Source of the DNA: an uncultured Clostridia bacterium
Lineage (GTDB): Bacteria > Bacillota > Clostridia > Lachnospirales > Lachnospiraceae
Assembly: GCA_947643415.1 (NCBI GenBank)
Contig: CANRWA010000019.1
Span: 1-61,409 of the forward strand
DNA: 61,409 nucleotides
Reading direction: 5' to 3'
The notes beneath the pieces are model-generated. The model had not been told where the DNA came from and did not search any database. It saw only the letters and a list, made by a program, of their open reading frames with translations. Both the position numbers and the translations under genes were made by a program. This document shows positions 43,324 to 53,093 of this stretch, piece after piece. The first letter of the stretch is position 1; each line of letters begins with the position of its first letter.

Positions 43324-46300
43324 TTAGCAGTTCCTTACCGGACATGGTATCCCTTTCCCCAGGGAAAAGGAATATAAGATACACTCGGCCACAGGCTGTC
43401 CCAGCATATCTTCCAGCGCCCTGGCATACAGGTTCATCTGCTCCTGGTAACGGCTCACCAGTTTCTCTTCTTCTCCCGGTTTCAGGGCATCCGTTTTGTA
43501 ATCCAGAAGGATAATGCCCTCCTCTGTCTCATAAAAGGCATCAATAATCCCCTGCACCAGTACGGTCTCTTCTTCTGTCCTGTCTGACAATATCTCCTTA
43601 GCCGGTTTCCCCATAACAAAAGGCTGTTCTCTGTGAAGCCTGCCACTCTGGTCTGCCTCCCGCATCCGGCACCCCTGTTCGGATGAGAAAAACAGGTACA
43701 ATCTATGGTAATTCAATACGGAAACCTCTTCTTCCCGCATCCTTCCTGTCCGAACCAGATCCTGCACTGCCTGACGGATCTCCTGCTCAGAACCAGTCCT
43801 TGCAAAGTCAATGGCTGCCATCACCTGATGCCAGATCGTTCCATAAGCAGCCCCCTGCCGTGCTGTGTCCTCCTCCCGTTCCTTCTGCATAAAAGAAGGC
43901 ACTGGCATTGACGCCTCATCCTCCTCATGAGTCAGTATCGTAAAATCCTGGAAATCCTGCTCCTCCATAGACTTTACTTTCAGGTCCGACACAGATACTT
44001 TCACTGGCAGCGGCTGGACATCCACTGCTTCTTCTGTCTCCAGATCCTGCAGATACCTGTGTAGTTCCTTATGATATACAATAGATGTGTCAAAATTGTA
44101 AAGTGCCTCTGCCTCAATCTTCTCCTGTACCATATCCTGTACTGTCTCCGCCACCAGTTCCTCCCGTTCCACCATGTCCACAGTGAACCATTCTGGCTCA
44201 TTCAGCGCTGCCGGCAGTATCATATCCAGAAAACTCTTTATCTGGCTCCTTCCCAGGTAATTGGCAGCAACTGTCTTTCCTTCTTTTGCACAGCCTATAA
44301 GGATCAGTTTCTCCTCTGCCCGTGTCATCGCCACATAGAGCACCCGCATTTCTTCGCCCAGATCTGCCATATCATTCTGCCGGATCAATGCCCTGCGGCA
44401 GAGGTTATCCTTTACTGTCCTCGTCTCATTATCTACGATCTTTGAGGCAATCCCCAGTTCCGGGTGGATGGTAAGAAAATTATTTTTCGCTCCTCCCAGT
44501 TTCCTGCCCAGCCCCAGCAGGATACAGACCGGAAACTCAAGACCTTTACTCTTATGCATCGTCATAATGCGCACCACATTTTCCTCTTCTCCCACTACAT
44601 TTACCTCCCCCATCTCCTCCTGCTGTTCCCGGATACGGTTAATGTACTGCACAAAAGCATGAAGCCCATGATAGACAGAGGCATCAAACTCCCTCGCCTG
44701 CTCCATGAGAAGATCCATATTTGCCGTCCGCTGCACACCATCTTTCATCATCTGAACGGATTCATATATCCCCGTCTCGTCATAGATATCCTGAATCAGT
44801 TCTGCCACAGTGGCATAGGCAGTCTTGTGGCGGAGACGGTCCAGAACAGAAAGAAAATGCTCCGCTTTCTCCTGCAGTGTCTCCTTTCCGCCCGAAACCT
44901 GCGGCTCTGCCGTATAGGACAGAACGGAGGAATACAGATCAGCCTGGCGGCTGCCTGCCCGCAGCAGGGCAAGCTCCTCTTCCGTAAAGCCATACATCGG
45001 GCCACACATGACACCAGCCAGGGCAAGATCCAGATGCGGATTGTCAATGATCTGCAGCATCTGGGTCATAAGCTGGATCTCCCTGGTATCAAAAAATCCC
45101 TGGCTGTGTTCCATTATCACAGGAATCCCGCTCTGGACCAGCACATCAAAATATGTCTGTCCCACAGACTTCACACTTCTTATCAGAATCACGATATCTT
45201 TATACTTCACCCTTCGCACAGTGTTCCCATCCTGAATATACAGCGGCTCCCCGCCCTCCGTCATTTCCCTGATCCGGCTTGCTGCCAGCCTCGCTTCCAG
45301 TTCTGCGTCCCCATTATCCAGGATCACATAAGTATCAATCTTATCTGCCACAGGCTGTTCCGTCCCCACAAAATTCCGTCCCGGCTGCAGCCTTGCCTTT
45401 TCATCATATTCCACACCGCCGATATCCCGGTGCATCATCCGCTGGAAAACACAATTGCTCCCCTCCAGCACCACCTTCCGGCTCCTGAAGTTCTGATGCA
45501 GGTCGATGCGCCGGTAATCCGCCCCCCGCACCATCTGATATGACTCAAGCTTGTCCGCAAAAAGTTCTGGACAGGCATTCCGAAAACGGTAAATACTCTG
45601 TTTCACATCTCCCACCATGAAAATATTCGGTTTCTTCCCGGGCAGCCCATCCCTGGATACACTGGAGAGAAGAGTATCCTGAACGTGGTTGCTGTCCTGG
45701 TATTCATCAATCATAATCTCCACAAAATGTTCTGACAGCTCCAATGCCGCCTCAGAGCGAACATATTCACCTTTCTCTTCCTCCCACTTTAGCAAGATTG
45801 ACAAGGCAAGCTGTTCCAGGTCATTGAAATCTATGACATTGCGTTCCCGTTTCGCCTCCGTATAACGCTTCATCAATTCCCCTGTCAGTTGGAGCAGTGT
45901 CTGTATCCTCCCCCCCATGGCAGCGAGATCATCCAGATGTTCTTTCCGGCCCTGGTAAAAATACATGTCCTGCATATCTGTCAGTGCTGCTTTGCAGCGG
46001 TTACGCCGTTCCTTCACTTCCTCCCGCTTTTCCGGCGAGATCCCATCCCCCTTTTTTCTCGACATATTACTTACTTTCATGTTCGCAAAGATTCCCCTGA
46101 ACTCCTCATAAGAGCCTGCCTGCTGAAGCTGTTCACAGAACTCCAGCAGTTCCTTTACATTATCCTCATAAACGTAGGGTCCATCCGGTTCCATGCAGAT
46201 CTGCAGCAGTTGTCCAAGTTCCTCTCCCATTCCCTGGGCGATCTGGCGGCAGTCTGCCATCACACACTGGCACACCGCAGACTGCTCCCATTCATCCTCA

Positions 46301-46911
46301 TCTTCCACATCATATAAGGACAGCATCTCTTCCAGCCAGCGTGTAGGAAACGGCTGGCTCATCGCCTTGTCATAGATGGCTGACAGCATCTCTTCCAGCT
46401 TATCATCCGAATGATTAAACATATTCATATCTGCCAGCGCCATAAATGCCTCATCGCCCTCTTCATATTTCTCTTCCAAAAGTTCTGTCAGAACCTCCTT
46501 CCGGATCAGGGCAAGTTCACTTGTTGTTCCCTGGCGGTAGGAAGGATCGATCCCAATACGGTGAAAATAATTCTGGATCACATAGCCACAGAAACTATGT
46601 ACTGTGGAGATATGTGCCGCCCCCATCAGCTGGATCTGCCGCTGCAGATGGATATCTTCCGGATGTTCTGACAATGCCTCCTCCAAACGCTCTCTCAAAC
46701 GGTCCTTCATCTGTGATGCCGCCGCTTTCGTAAAGGTCACGATGACAAACTGATCCACATCCACTGGTGAATCCTTATCTGTTATCCTCCTGTAAATGCG
46801 TTCAATGAGGACAGCCGTCTTTCCTGAGCCTGCCGCCGCTGACACAAGAATATTGGAGTTCCTCGCCTCTATAATCTCATACTGGTCACTCGTCCACTGA
46901 ATCCCGCCCAT
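43324..46911 (-). CDS. addA: ATP-dependent helicase/nuclease subunit A
   Basis: 1195 aa. With AddB it resects double-strand breaks for homologous recombination and recognises Chi. It has SF1A helicase motifs: Walker A ILVSAAAGSGKTAVL, motif II IMIDEYQDSNHVQD, GDVKQSIYRFR, MTMHKSKGLEFPVCI and VAMTRAEEKLILIG. The C-terminal RecB-type nuclease holds GIIDAFYETEEGIILLDYKTDAL. Complete. ATG 46911 follows GGGAGGTGTTGT, overlapping addB by 26 bp. A large open frame on the opposite strand here is a shadow. Confidence 0.96.
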   Translation of the reverse strand: MGGIQWTSDQYEIIEARNSNILVSAAAGSGKTAVLIERIYRRITDKDSPVDVDQFVIVTFTKAAASQMKDRLRERLEEALSEHPEDIHLQRQIQLMGAAHISTVHSFCGYVIQNYFHRIGIDPSYRQGTTSELALIRKEVLTELLEEKYEEGDEAFMALADMNMFNHSDDKLEEMLSAIYDKAMSQPFPTRWLEEMLSLYDVEDEDEWEQSAVCQCVMADCRQIAQGMGEELGQLLQICMEPDGPYVYEDNVKELLEFCEQLQQAGSYEEFRGIFANMKVSNMSRKKGDGISPEKREEVKERRNRCKAALTDMQDMYFYQGRKEHLDDLAAMGGRIQTLLQLTGELMKRYTEAKRERNVIDFNDLEQLALSILLKWEEEKGEYVRSEAALELSEHFVEIMIDEYQDSNHVQDTLLSSVSRDGLPGKKPNIFMVGDVKQSIYRFRNACPELFADKLESYQMVRGADYRRIDLHQNFRSRKVVLEGSNCVFQRMMHRDIGGVEYDEKARLQPGRNFVGTEQPVADKIDTYVILDNGDAELEARLAASRIREMTEGGEPLYIQDGNTVRRVKYKDIVILIRSVKSVGQTYFDVLVQSGIPVIMEHSQGFFDTREIQLMTQMLQIIDNPHLDLALAGVMCGPMYGFTEEELALLRAGSRQADLYSSVLSYTAEPQVSGGKETLQEKAEHFLSVLDRLRHKTAYATVAELIQDIYDETGIYESVQMMKDGVQRTANMDLLMEQAREFDASVYHGLHAFVQYINRIREQQEEMGEVNVVGEEENVVRIMTMHKSKGLEFPVCILLGLGRKLGGAKNNFLTIHPELGIASKIVDNETRTVKDNLCRRALIRQNDMADLGEEMRVLYVAMTRAEEKLILIGCAKEGKTVAANYLGRSQIKSFLDMILPAALNEPEWFTVDMVEREELVAETVQDMVQEKIEAEALYNFDTSIVYHKELHRYLQDLETEEAVDVQPLPVKVSVSDLKVKSMEEQDFQDFTILTHEEDEASMPVPSFMQKEREEDTARQGAAYGTIWHQVMAAIDFARTGSEQEIRQAVQDLVRTGRMREEEVSVLNYHRLYLFFSSEQGCRMREADQSGRLHREQPFVMGKPAKEILSDRTEEETVLVQGIIDAFYETEEGIILLDYKTDALKPGEEEKLVSRYQEQMNLYARALEDMLGQPVAECILYSFSLGKGIPCPVRNC

Positions 46912-49900
46912 ACAACACCTCCCATACTTCCTCATCTTTCATCTGTGCAAAAGGCCTGGCACAGGAAACAAGGGTCTTATCTTCCACACCACAAATCCCC
47001 CTGAGTTTACAATAATCACAGCCACATTCACGCCCCATGCGGTATGGTGCTGCCCCGATCTCACCGTCATAGATCTGGTTCCCGAACTCCTCCAGTTTTT
47101 TTCTGGTGTGTTCCATCAGACTTTCGAATTGCTCGGTGGATAGGACATGGGAATACTGGCTGAAGGTCCCCTTTGTCTTTGTGATATCCACCGGAACAAC
47201 AGAAGAACTGCTGCCTGGTATAATATTTCCGCCTGCAGCTATGTTCCTGTCTATCTTTTCTAACACCTCTGGTTCCTCATTCACATAACCAGTACACCGC
47301 AGCTCCTTCAGCACACGTTCCTGCCGCTCTGTCTCTGACTCTGGCAGCCAGGCAAGCTCTGGCTGTTTCATCTGATAATATAGCATGGCTGCTGGTACAG
47401 GCTTCATTCCCGGATGCTTTTTTCCCTCCAGTTCCATCGCTGCGGCCATATAAACCATGAGCTGTAGCTGCAGCCCATGATACACCTTATCCAACGATAG
47501 AGTATTGGCTCCGCTTTTATAATCAATAATCCGGATCAGCCGCTCCTCTCCCGACTGGCATGTATCCACTCTGTCGATCTGACCGCCCAGCACCATCTTC
47601 CGGTTCTCCTCCAATGGAATCTGCAATGTCTCAAGACCATCCTTTGCCGTAAACTTCTGCTCCGACGCTGTCTGCTCAAAACTCCCCTCTTTCATCTGCC
47701 GCCATATTCCCCACACAGCGCTCTGGATAATGCGTTTCATCCGATGTATCATAAACTCTACCCGCTTTGACTGATGAAACATCTTTCCCCTATATTCCTC
47801 CACCGCATGATCGATACAGATCCCTGCCAATTCCTTTATCTCTTCCTCTGTCAGATCCTGCCAGCATCTGTCCTCCTCTTCCAGTCTGTGCGACATATGC
47901 TCCATGGCACCGTGAAAGACATTTCCATAGTCAAAGGGGGCAACTGAATACTGCTCCCGTTCCCGCAGTCCCAGGCCAAAGATAATAAAATGGGCATAAG
48001 GACACCGGGCAAACTGTTCCAGCCTCGTCACACTGCCATAGATCTGCCCGCCATACAGAATCTCCGATGCCTCTCTGGAGAGTCTTGCCTGCCCCTTACC
48101 CTGAAGTCGTCCTGCCAGAAGCCAGGGCAGATATTCCGGCTCTCTCTTCCTGTAATAGGCTGCCAGTTCCCACCAGCACAGATCCTGACGAAATGTACCA
48201 TCTGCCAGATGCCGGATCAGATAACCCCGTCCCCTGTCCGTTCCAAGGATCTTTCTGAGAGAGGTCTCCTTTTCATCATCCTCTATCACCAGAGCCGTAA
48301 ACATCTGATGAATCTTATGTATCAGATAGGATGGCCTCTTACTGCTGCCATCATTCCCCATTCTGGGATACGTGAGATACAGGATTTCTGATGGTTTGGC
48401 CATCGTCAAATACAGATAGAACTGCTCCCTTGCAGACTCCCTCTCCGGGGTGGGCGCCAGTTCAATCCCGCACTCCGCGATCTGTTTCCTCTCCCGCTCT
48501 GACAATATACCACAGTTCCCGCGGGTTTTCGGAAGCCTGTCATCACTGAGCCCGATAAAAAACAATACTTTGACATCTCCCAGCCTGCTTCGCTCCATAT
48601 CACCCACCATAACCTGATTCACTGAAGGAGGCACAAAACCCACCAGTCCTTCGGATATCCCGGCAGAAAGAAGTTCCTCATAGTCCCGGAAACTCACCTT
48701 CTCAGAACCAAGCAATTCCACCATCTCATCAAACAGTTCCATCATCAGGCGGTAGATACTCTTATATTCCCTGGCAAGCAGAATATTTCCCTCCTCTTCA
48801 AATGCCCTGCTCTGTTCCTGTATTTTTTCATAGACATTGCCCTGCAGGATAAGGCGGTACAGAATCTCCGTAAATTCCCGAACAGTCTTTCTGCCGCCCT
48901 TCAGTTCCCGAAATGGTTCCCGTATTGCCTCTACCACCCGCAGGCGGTACTCATTTACCAGAACAAGGTCTATCCTGTCCACTGCATATTTCCATTCCTG
49001 CTGCCAGGACCGAAGCCCCCGGCGCCCCTGAGCCACCACATAATTCTCCAGAAGATCCGTCTCATCCATAGTAAGAGGGGACAGCCCGCAGCGCAGGAAA
49101 CGAAACGTACTCTCGTAATCCATATTACGGCGGTACATCTCCATAAAGGCAATGATGAATTCTGCCATGGCATTTGCCCCGATGCTTTTCTTGTAATCCA
49201 TAAAATACCGGATCCCCATGCGGTCAAATTCTCTGGCAAGGGGCTGTTCATATGCGGCAATATCTCCCGTCACCACAGCGATATCATCATAAGAATATCC
49301 TTTCTCCCTCACCAGCCAAAAAATCTGCCTCGCCACATAAGCCGCCTCATCTGCCTCCCTCCGGCAGACACGAATATGGATATCTGCCACCTCTCCCTCC
49401 CATACCCTCCTTCGGCAGGAGAATACATTTTTTTCCAGAAAGCTCAGTGCAGCACTTCCTGCTGACCGATATGGAATCTTTTCTTTTCCTTTTCCCGTCC
49501 GTACTGGCTCCTCAATGGGAACAGGCACAGCCGCCGCTAATTTCGAGAGATGGTTAATCGTATCTGTGCTCATCTGGAAAACCATACCCCTGTCCCCTGT
49601 ACGGTCTGTCGTCACAGTGACGATCATCTTCTCACAGCAGGCAAGCAGTTCCCCCAGCAGTTCATATTGGATCGGTGTAAACCCGGTAAATCCATCCAGG
49701 CAGATGACGCTGTCCCGCAGCATGGGAATGGAAGCTGCCACCCCGGTAAGCTGTGATACAAGCTCTTCCGCCATCATATAGGTATCTCCCAGCTTCTCCT
49801 TCAGGGCATGATAGATCAAACGCAGATCCTGGAGTTTCCATGCCATCATGCCTTCTGTGCCAAGGGCTTTCTCCATCACATCAAAGTCTTCTTCCTTCAC

Positions 49901-50299
49901 CGCATACTGCATGAGTTCACAAAAAAAGGATTTACATTCGTCCAGGAAACCCGGTTTATACAGTCCCCGTTTAAAATAGCACAAGTTATCCTTCTGTTCT
50001 GAGAGTACCTTGCGGAGCAGCATCATCTTTCCCGTATCCTCCAGTACGGTCTTTCGCAGGGCGGGAACTTCCTCAAATACACGGTAGGCAAGACGGTGAA
50101 AACTCAGCACATCGACATTCAGAATCCCACCGCAGCCACTGAGCTGAACCAATGTCTTCTGTGTCTCAAGGGTAAACTGGTCTGGCACCAGGATAATATA
50201 ATTTTTTTCCCGATGTTCTGCCGCTTCCCTGCTGATCATATGATATAACCAGGTGCTCCTGCCGCTTCCGGAACCACCCATAACAAATTGTAATGACAT
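46886..50299 (-). CDS. addB: ATP-dependent helicase/nuclease subunit B
   Basis: 1137 aa. An inactivated-helicase-like subunit with a Walker A (VMGGSGSGRSTWL) and a C-terminal nuclease domain (RIIDYKSGAN near residue 935). The Fe-S cluster cysteines are visible: one in LEQFARCPYAHF and three in RECGCDYCKLRGICG near the C-terminus. Forms AddAB with the next gene. ATG 50299 has AGGAGG; codons further upstream would overlap the divergent membrane protein gene. First gene of the addB-addA-methyltransferase-hydrolase-cohesin-clpC run. Confidence 0.96.
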   Translation of the reverse strand: MSLQFVMGGSGSGRSTWLYHMISREAAEHREKNYIILVPDQFTLETQKTLVQLSGCGGILNVDVLSFHRLAYRVFEEVPALRKTVLEDTGKMMLLRKVLSEQKDNLCYFKRGLYKPGFLDECKSFFCELMQYAVKEEDFDVMEKALGTEGMMAWKLQDLRLIYHALKEKLGDTYMMAEELVSQLTGVAASIPMLRDSVICLDGFTGFTPIQYELLGELLACCEKMIVTVTTDRTGDRGMVFQMSTDTINHLSKLAAAVPVPIEEPVRTGKGKEKIPYRSAGSAALSFLEKNVFSCRRRVWEGEVADIHIRVCRREADEAAYVARQIFWLVREKGYSYDDIAVVTGDIAAYEQPLAREFDRMGIRYFMDYKKSIGANAMAEFIIAFMEMYRRNMDYESTFRFLRCGLSPLTMDETDLLENYVVAQGRRGLRSWQQEWKYAVDRIDLVLVNEYRLRVVEAIREPFRELKGGRKTVREFTEILYRLILQGNVYEKIQEQSRAFEEEGNILLAREYKSIYRLMMELFDEMVELLGSEKVSFRDYEELLSAGISEGLVGFVPPSVNQVMVGDMERSRLGDVKVLFFIGLSDDRLPKTRGNCGILSERERKQIAECGIELAPTPERESAREQFYLYLTMAKPSEILYLTYPRMGNDGSSKRPSYLIHKIHQMFTALVIEDDEKETSLRKILGTDRGRGYLIRHLADGTFRQDLCWWELAAYYRKREPEYLPWLLAGRLQGKGQARLSREASEILYGGQIYGSVTRLEQFARCPYAHFIIFGLGLREREQYSVAPFDYGNVFHGAMEHMSHRLEEEDRCWQDLTEEEIKELAGICIDHAVEEYRGKMFHQSKRVEFMIHRMKRIIQSAVWGIWRQMKEGSFEQTASEQKFTAKDGLETLQIPLEENRKMVLGGQIDRVDTCQSGEERLIRIIDYKSGANTLSLDKVYHGLQLQLMVYMAAAMELEGKKHPGMKPVPAAMLYYQMKQPELAWLPESETERQERVLKELRCTGYVNEEPEVLEKIDRNIAAGGNIIPGSSSSVVPVDITKTKGTFSQYSHVLSTEQFESLMEHTRKKLEEFGNQIYDGEIGAAPYRMGRECGCDYCKLRGICGVEDKTLVSCARPFAQMKDEEVWEVLYGRDSVDE

Positions 50300-50369
50300 A
50301 CTTCCACTACCTCCTGCATACAATATACTAAGCTGGTAATACACTCCATATCTCAAAGGAGGCTCACCT

Positions 50370-50819
50370 ATGGCAAAGACTAAAATTGTTGTCATTCAAA
50401 TGAAAGAACTGGTCTATACAGCTATCTTCGCAGGACTTGGCATCCTGCTGATCCTGTTACTTGTCTTTATGTTTCTGCCCTCACGGAAAGATGGCGAAAA
50501 CACTTCCGACAGTACTGCTGCCGGCAAATACAATCCCGGTGTCTACAATTCCCAGATCACCCTGGGGGACTCTACCCTGAATCTGGAGTTGGTGGTAGAT
50601 GCCGATCAAATTAAATCCGTCTCCTTCATCAACCTGGAAGATTCTGTGGCTACCATGTATCCACTTGTAAAGCCATCCCTGGAATCTATCGAAAAAGAAC
50701 TGGTGAAGGGCACCGGACTGGATGATATCCCGGTGTCGGAAAAAAGCAGGTATACAGAAACCCTCCTTATCGAGGGCATTCGGACGGCGTTAGATAAGGC
50801 TCTCGTGAATCCGGTCTAA
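50370..50819 (+). CDS. Small membrane-anchored protein, FMN-binding-like
   Basis: 149 aa. One N-terminal helix (LVYTAIFAGLGILLILLLVFMFL) anchors it with the rest outside. The outer part, YNPGVYNSQITLGDSTLNLELVVDADQIKSVSF, resembles the start of FMN-binding (RnfG/NqrC-type) domains that read PGTYTGTA. It lacks the Thr of the usual flavinylation site, so binding is uncertain. ATG 50370 is preceded by AAGGAGG. Divergent from addB and overlapping, tail to tail, the last 30 bp of nadE. Confidence 0.7.
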   Translation: MAKTKIVVIQMKELVYTAIFAGLGILLILLLVFMFLPSRKDGENTSDSTAAGKYNPGVYNSQITLGDSTLNLELVVDADQIKSVSFINLEDSVATMYPLVKPSLESIEKELVKGTGLDDIPVSEKSRYTETLLIEGIRTALDKALVNPV

Positions 50820-52733
50820 TTCCGCTTTCCAGAGCGCATCACTGGCATCACTCGGCATCCTCAGGTCACCTCTTGGTGACACTGACACCGTCCCCACCTT
50901 GGGACCATCCGGCAGGCAGGAGCGTTTAAACTGCTGGCAGAAAAAGCGGTGATAAAATGTATATAACCATTTAAATATGGTTTCTTTGCCATATTCTCCC
51001 TGAAATGTATAAACCGCCAGACGATAGATCTTTGATGGGGAAAATCCGCATCGGAGGACATAATATAAAAAGAAATCGTGAAGTTCGTATGGCCCCACAA
51101 TGTCCTCTGTCTTCTGAGAGATCTCACCCTCTTTGGGAGGAAGCAGTTCCGGGCTTACCGGCGTGTCCAGAACATCATAGAGGACTTTTTTCAGACTGCC
51201 ATTGTCTGACGTATCTGCGTGGTACTGAACCAGATAGCGCACCAATGTTTTTGGCACAGAACAATTGACACCATACATAGACATATGATCCCCATTGTAT
51301 GTCGCCCAGCCCAGGGCAAGTTCTGACATATCACCGGTACCGATCACCATTCCGCCACTCTGGTTGGCAATATCCATAAGGATCTGGGTACGCTCTCTTG
51401 CCTGTCCATTTTCATATGTCACATCCTGCACCTGGATATCATGGCCGATATCACGGAAATGAATGGTCACTGCCTCTTTAATATCCACTTCCCTCAGCGT
51501 AGTACCAAGTTCCTCCGCCAGATGGACAGCATTCTCATATGTCCGGTTCGTGGTGCCAAAACAAGGCATCGTAACACCCATAATCCCGCCTCTGTCCAGT
51601 CCCAGACAGTCAAAAGCGCGGACTGTCACAAGAAGTGCCAGGGTTGAATCCAGGCCGCCGGACAAGCCGATGACTGCACTGCTGCAGCCAGTATGCTTCA
51701 ACCGCTTTGCAAGGCCATTTGCCTGGATGTTCAGTATCTCATTGCATCGCTCTTCCCTGTATGTCTTTGTATCTGGAACAAAAGGTGTCCTGTCATAATG
51801 CCTGGATAATTTCGTCTCACCCTGTGTCTCCACACAGAAACGCCGGGTTTCATACCCGCCTCTCTCTGGGTCCGCCATCATGGTAAAGGTCGTCATCCGT
51901 CTCCTCTCACTGCGAAGACGGAACAGGTCAATCTCGGTCACAAGATCATGATCTCTGGCAAAAGGCTCACTCTCTGCCAGAATGGCACCATTTTCCACAA
52001 TAAGGTTGTGCCCTGCAAATACCATATCCTGCGTTGACTCACCCTCTCCGGCATCCGCATACAGATATGCCGAAAGGGTCCTTGCTGACTGATTCTTCAC
52101 AAGATCCCTGCGGTATGCTGCCTTCCCTGTCAGTTCATCGCTGGCGGAAGGATTGACGATAATAGCAGCTCCTGCCATGGCAAGCCCGCCGGAAGGTGGT
52201 ATGGGTGTCCAGAGATCCTCACAGATCTCTATGCCAAAGGTAAATTCCGGCATCCCCTCAGCTTCAAATAACAGCCTGGTTCCCAGTACTGTCTCTTCTC
52301 CCCAGGAAAACAATATCCTGGTATTTGGCTGATCCCATGCCGCGAACTGCCTTGCCTCATAAAATTCCCCATAATTCGGCACATAACTCTTTGGCACAAG
52401 CCCACAGATCTTTCCATGGCAGACAACCGCTGCCACATTGTAAAGCCTTCCCCGATGGAGATATGGCATACCCAAAACAGACACCAGATCCAACTCTTTC
52501 GTTTCCTCTTTGTACTCCCTCAGTGCCTGTAAGGTACCTTCAAGCAGGGTATCCTGCAGAAATAAGTCATTGCATGTATAACCTGTCAGGGAATATTCCG
52601 GAAAAACCATGAGTTTCACTCCCTGTTCTGCCATGATCCCCGCTTTCTCTGTCATCCGCTCTTTATTAAACGGGCAGTCCGCCACCCGCAGTTCGGGGGA
52701 GGCCACTGCCACCTTGATAAATCCGTCTTTCAT
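50790..52733 (-). CDS. nadE: Glutamine-dependent NAD+ synthetase
   Basis: 647 aa. Last step of NAD synthesis: deamido-NAD, ATP and glutamine to NAD. The N-terminal nitrilase-type glutaminase has the Glu-Lys-Cys triad, with LMVFPEYSLTGYT (Glu) and FGIEICEDLWTP (Cys). The C-terminal synthetase has the PP-loop VIGLSGGLDSTLALLV near residue 355. This long bifunctional form is usual in Clostridia. ATG 52733 follows AGGAGG. Its upstream leader carries a 9-bp stem (GGGCAGCGA, 52757-52765, with TCGCTGCCC, 52771-52779). Confidence 0.95.
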   Translation of the reverse strand: MKDGFIKVAVASPELRVADCPFNKERMTEKAGIMAEQGVKLMVFPEYSLTGYTCNDLFLQDTLLEGTLQALREYKEETKELDLVSVLGMPYLHRGRLYNVAAVVCHGKICGLVPKSYVPNYGEFYEARQFAAWDQPNTRILFSWGEETVLGTRLLFEAEGMPEFTFGIEICEDLWTPIPPSGGLAMAGAAIIVNPSASDELTGKAAYRRDLVKNQSARTLSAYLYADAGEGESTQDMVFAGHNLIVENGAILAESEPFARDHDLVTEIDLFRLRSERRRMTTFTMMADPERGGYETRRFCVETQGETKLSRHYDRTPFVPDTKTYREERCNEILNIQANGLAKRLKHTGCSSAVIGLSGGLDSTLALLVTVRAFDCLGLDRGGIMGVTMPCFGTTNRTYENAVHLAEELGTTLREVDIKEAVTIHFRDIGHDIQVQDVTYENGQARERTQILMDIANQSGGMVIGTGDMSELALGWATYNGDHMSMYGVNCSVPKTLVRYLVQYHADTSDNGSLKKVLYDVLDTPVSPELLPPKEGEISQKTEDIVGPYELHDFFLYYVLRCGFSPSKIYRLAVYTFQGEYGKETIFKWLYTFYHRFFCQQFKRSCLPDGPKVGTVSVSPRGDLRMPSDASDALWKAELDRIHESLI

Positions 52734-52825
52734 TTCTTCCTCCTAAATATACAGAAGGGCAGCGATATTCTCGCTGCCCAGATCTTTCGTAATATACCCA
52801 AAATGCCGGCTCCTGATTTTTGACT

Positions 52826-52915
52826 CCTAGCACACAGCTAGGTGGGCAACCGCATGGTGTCTTCTGCCTTCCGTTGATATGTCACCATAATACCCACAAA
52901 AAGTGAGCAGTGACG
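52826..52915. ncRNA. Unidentified structured element
   Basis: CCTAGC/GCTAGG (52826-52831, 52837-52842) is a hairpin. It is followed by nested stems GTGGG/CCCAC (52842-52846, 52893-52897) and ATGGTG/CACCAT (52854-52859, 52883-52888). The 20-odd bases between the inner arms and the following AGTGAGCAGTGACGG are unpaired. It does not match the known riboswitch classes, SRP RNA or 6S RNA as I know them. Strand is undecided; on the minus strand it would lie in the nadE leader. Confidence 0.35.
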
Positions 52916-53047
52916 GCCCGACATCTAACCCCAGATATAAGAATCCCGTTTAAAGTATTGTAGGTTCAAAAATTCAAGAGTTATCGAACATCTCAGGATA
53001 TATTATTTGCTTACTATTAGTATACTGAAAAACTTCCAATTTATCAA

Positions 53048-53090
53048 GCTATATTTTCAGAAGTTTCTGGAAATCCGACAAAAAAAACAC
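53048..53090 (-). pseudogene. Duplicated 3' end of the histidine kinase gene
   Basis: TATATTTTCAGAAGTTTCTG and the following 20 bases match 56622-56660, the last codons of the neighbouring histidine kinase, with three differences. On the minus strand it reads VFFVGFPETSENIA-stop, against CFFVEFPETSENIS-stop in the kinase. The rest of the second copy is missing; the pullulanase gene abuts it. Confidence 0.7.
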
Positions 53091-53093
53091 TTT

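Larger units (their letters stand above)
52734..53093. other. Intergenic region with folded elements and a kinase-tail remnant
   Basis: 360 bp without a gene. It holds the leader hairpin of nadE (52757-52779), the structured element at 52826-52910, and a copy of the histidine kinase 3' end at 53048-53090. No further coding signal is seen. Confidence 0.6.

Noticed and set aside
44464..45543. 359-codon open frame on the plus strand within addA
   Set aside because: The complementary frame is the intact addA helicase; the translation is His/Pro/Leu-rich shadow sequence.
52840..52860. T-box-like sequence AGGTGGGCAACCGCATGG
   Set aside because: It departs from the AGGGTGGNACCGCG consensus, has no specifier stem upstream, and no suitable gene follows on the plus strand.
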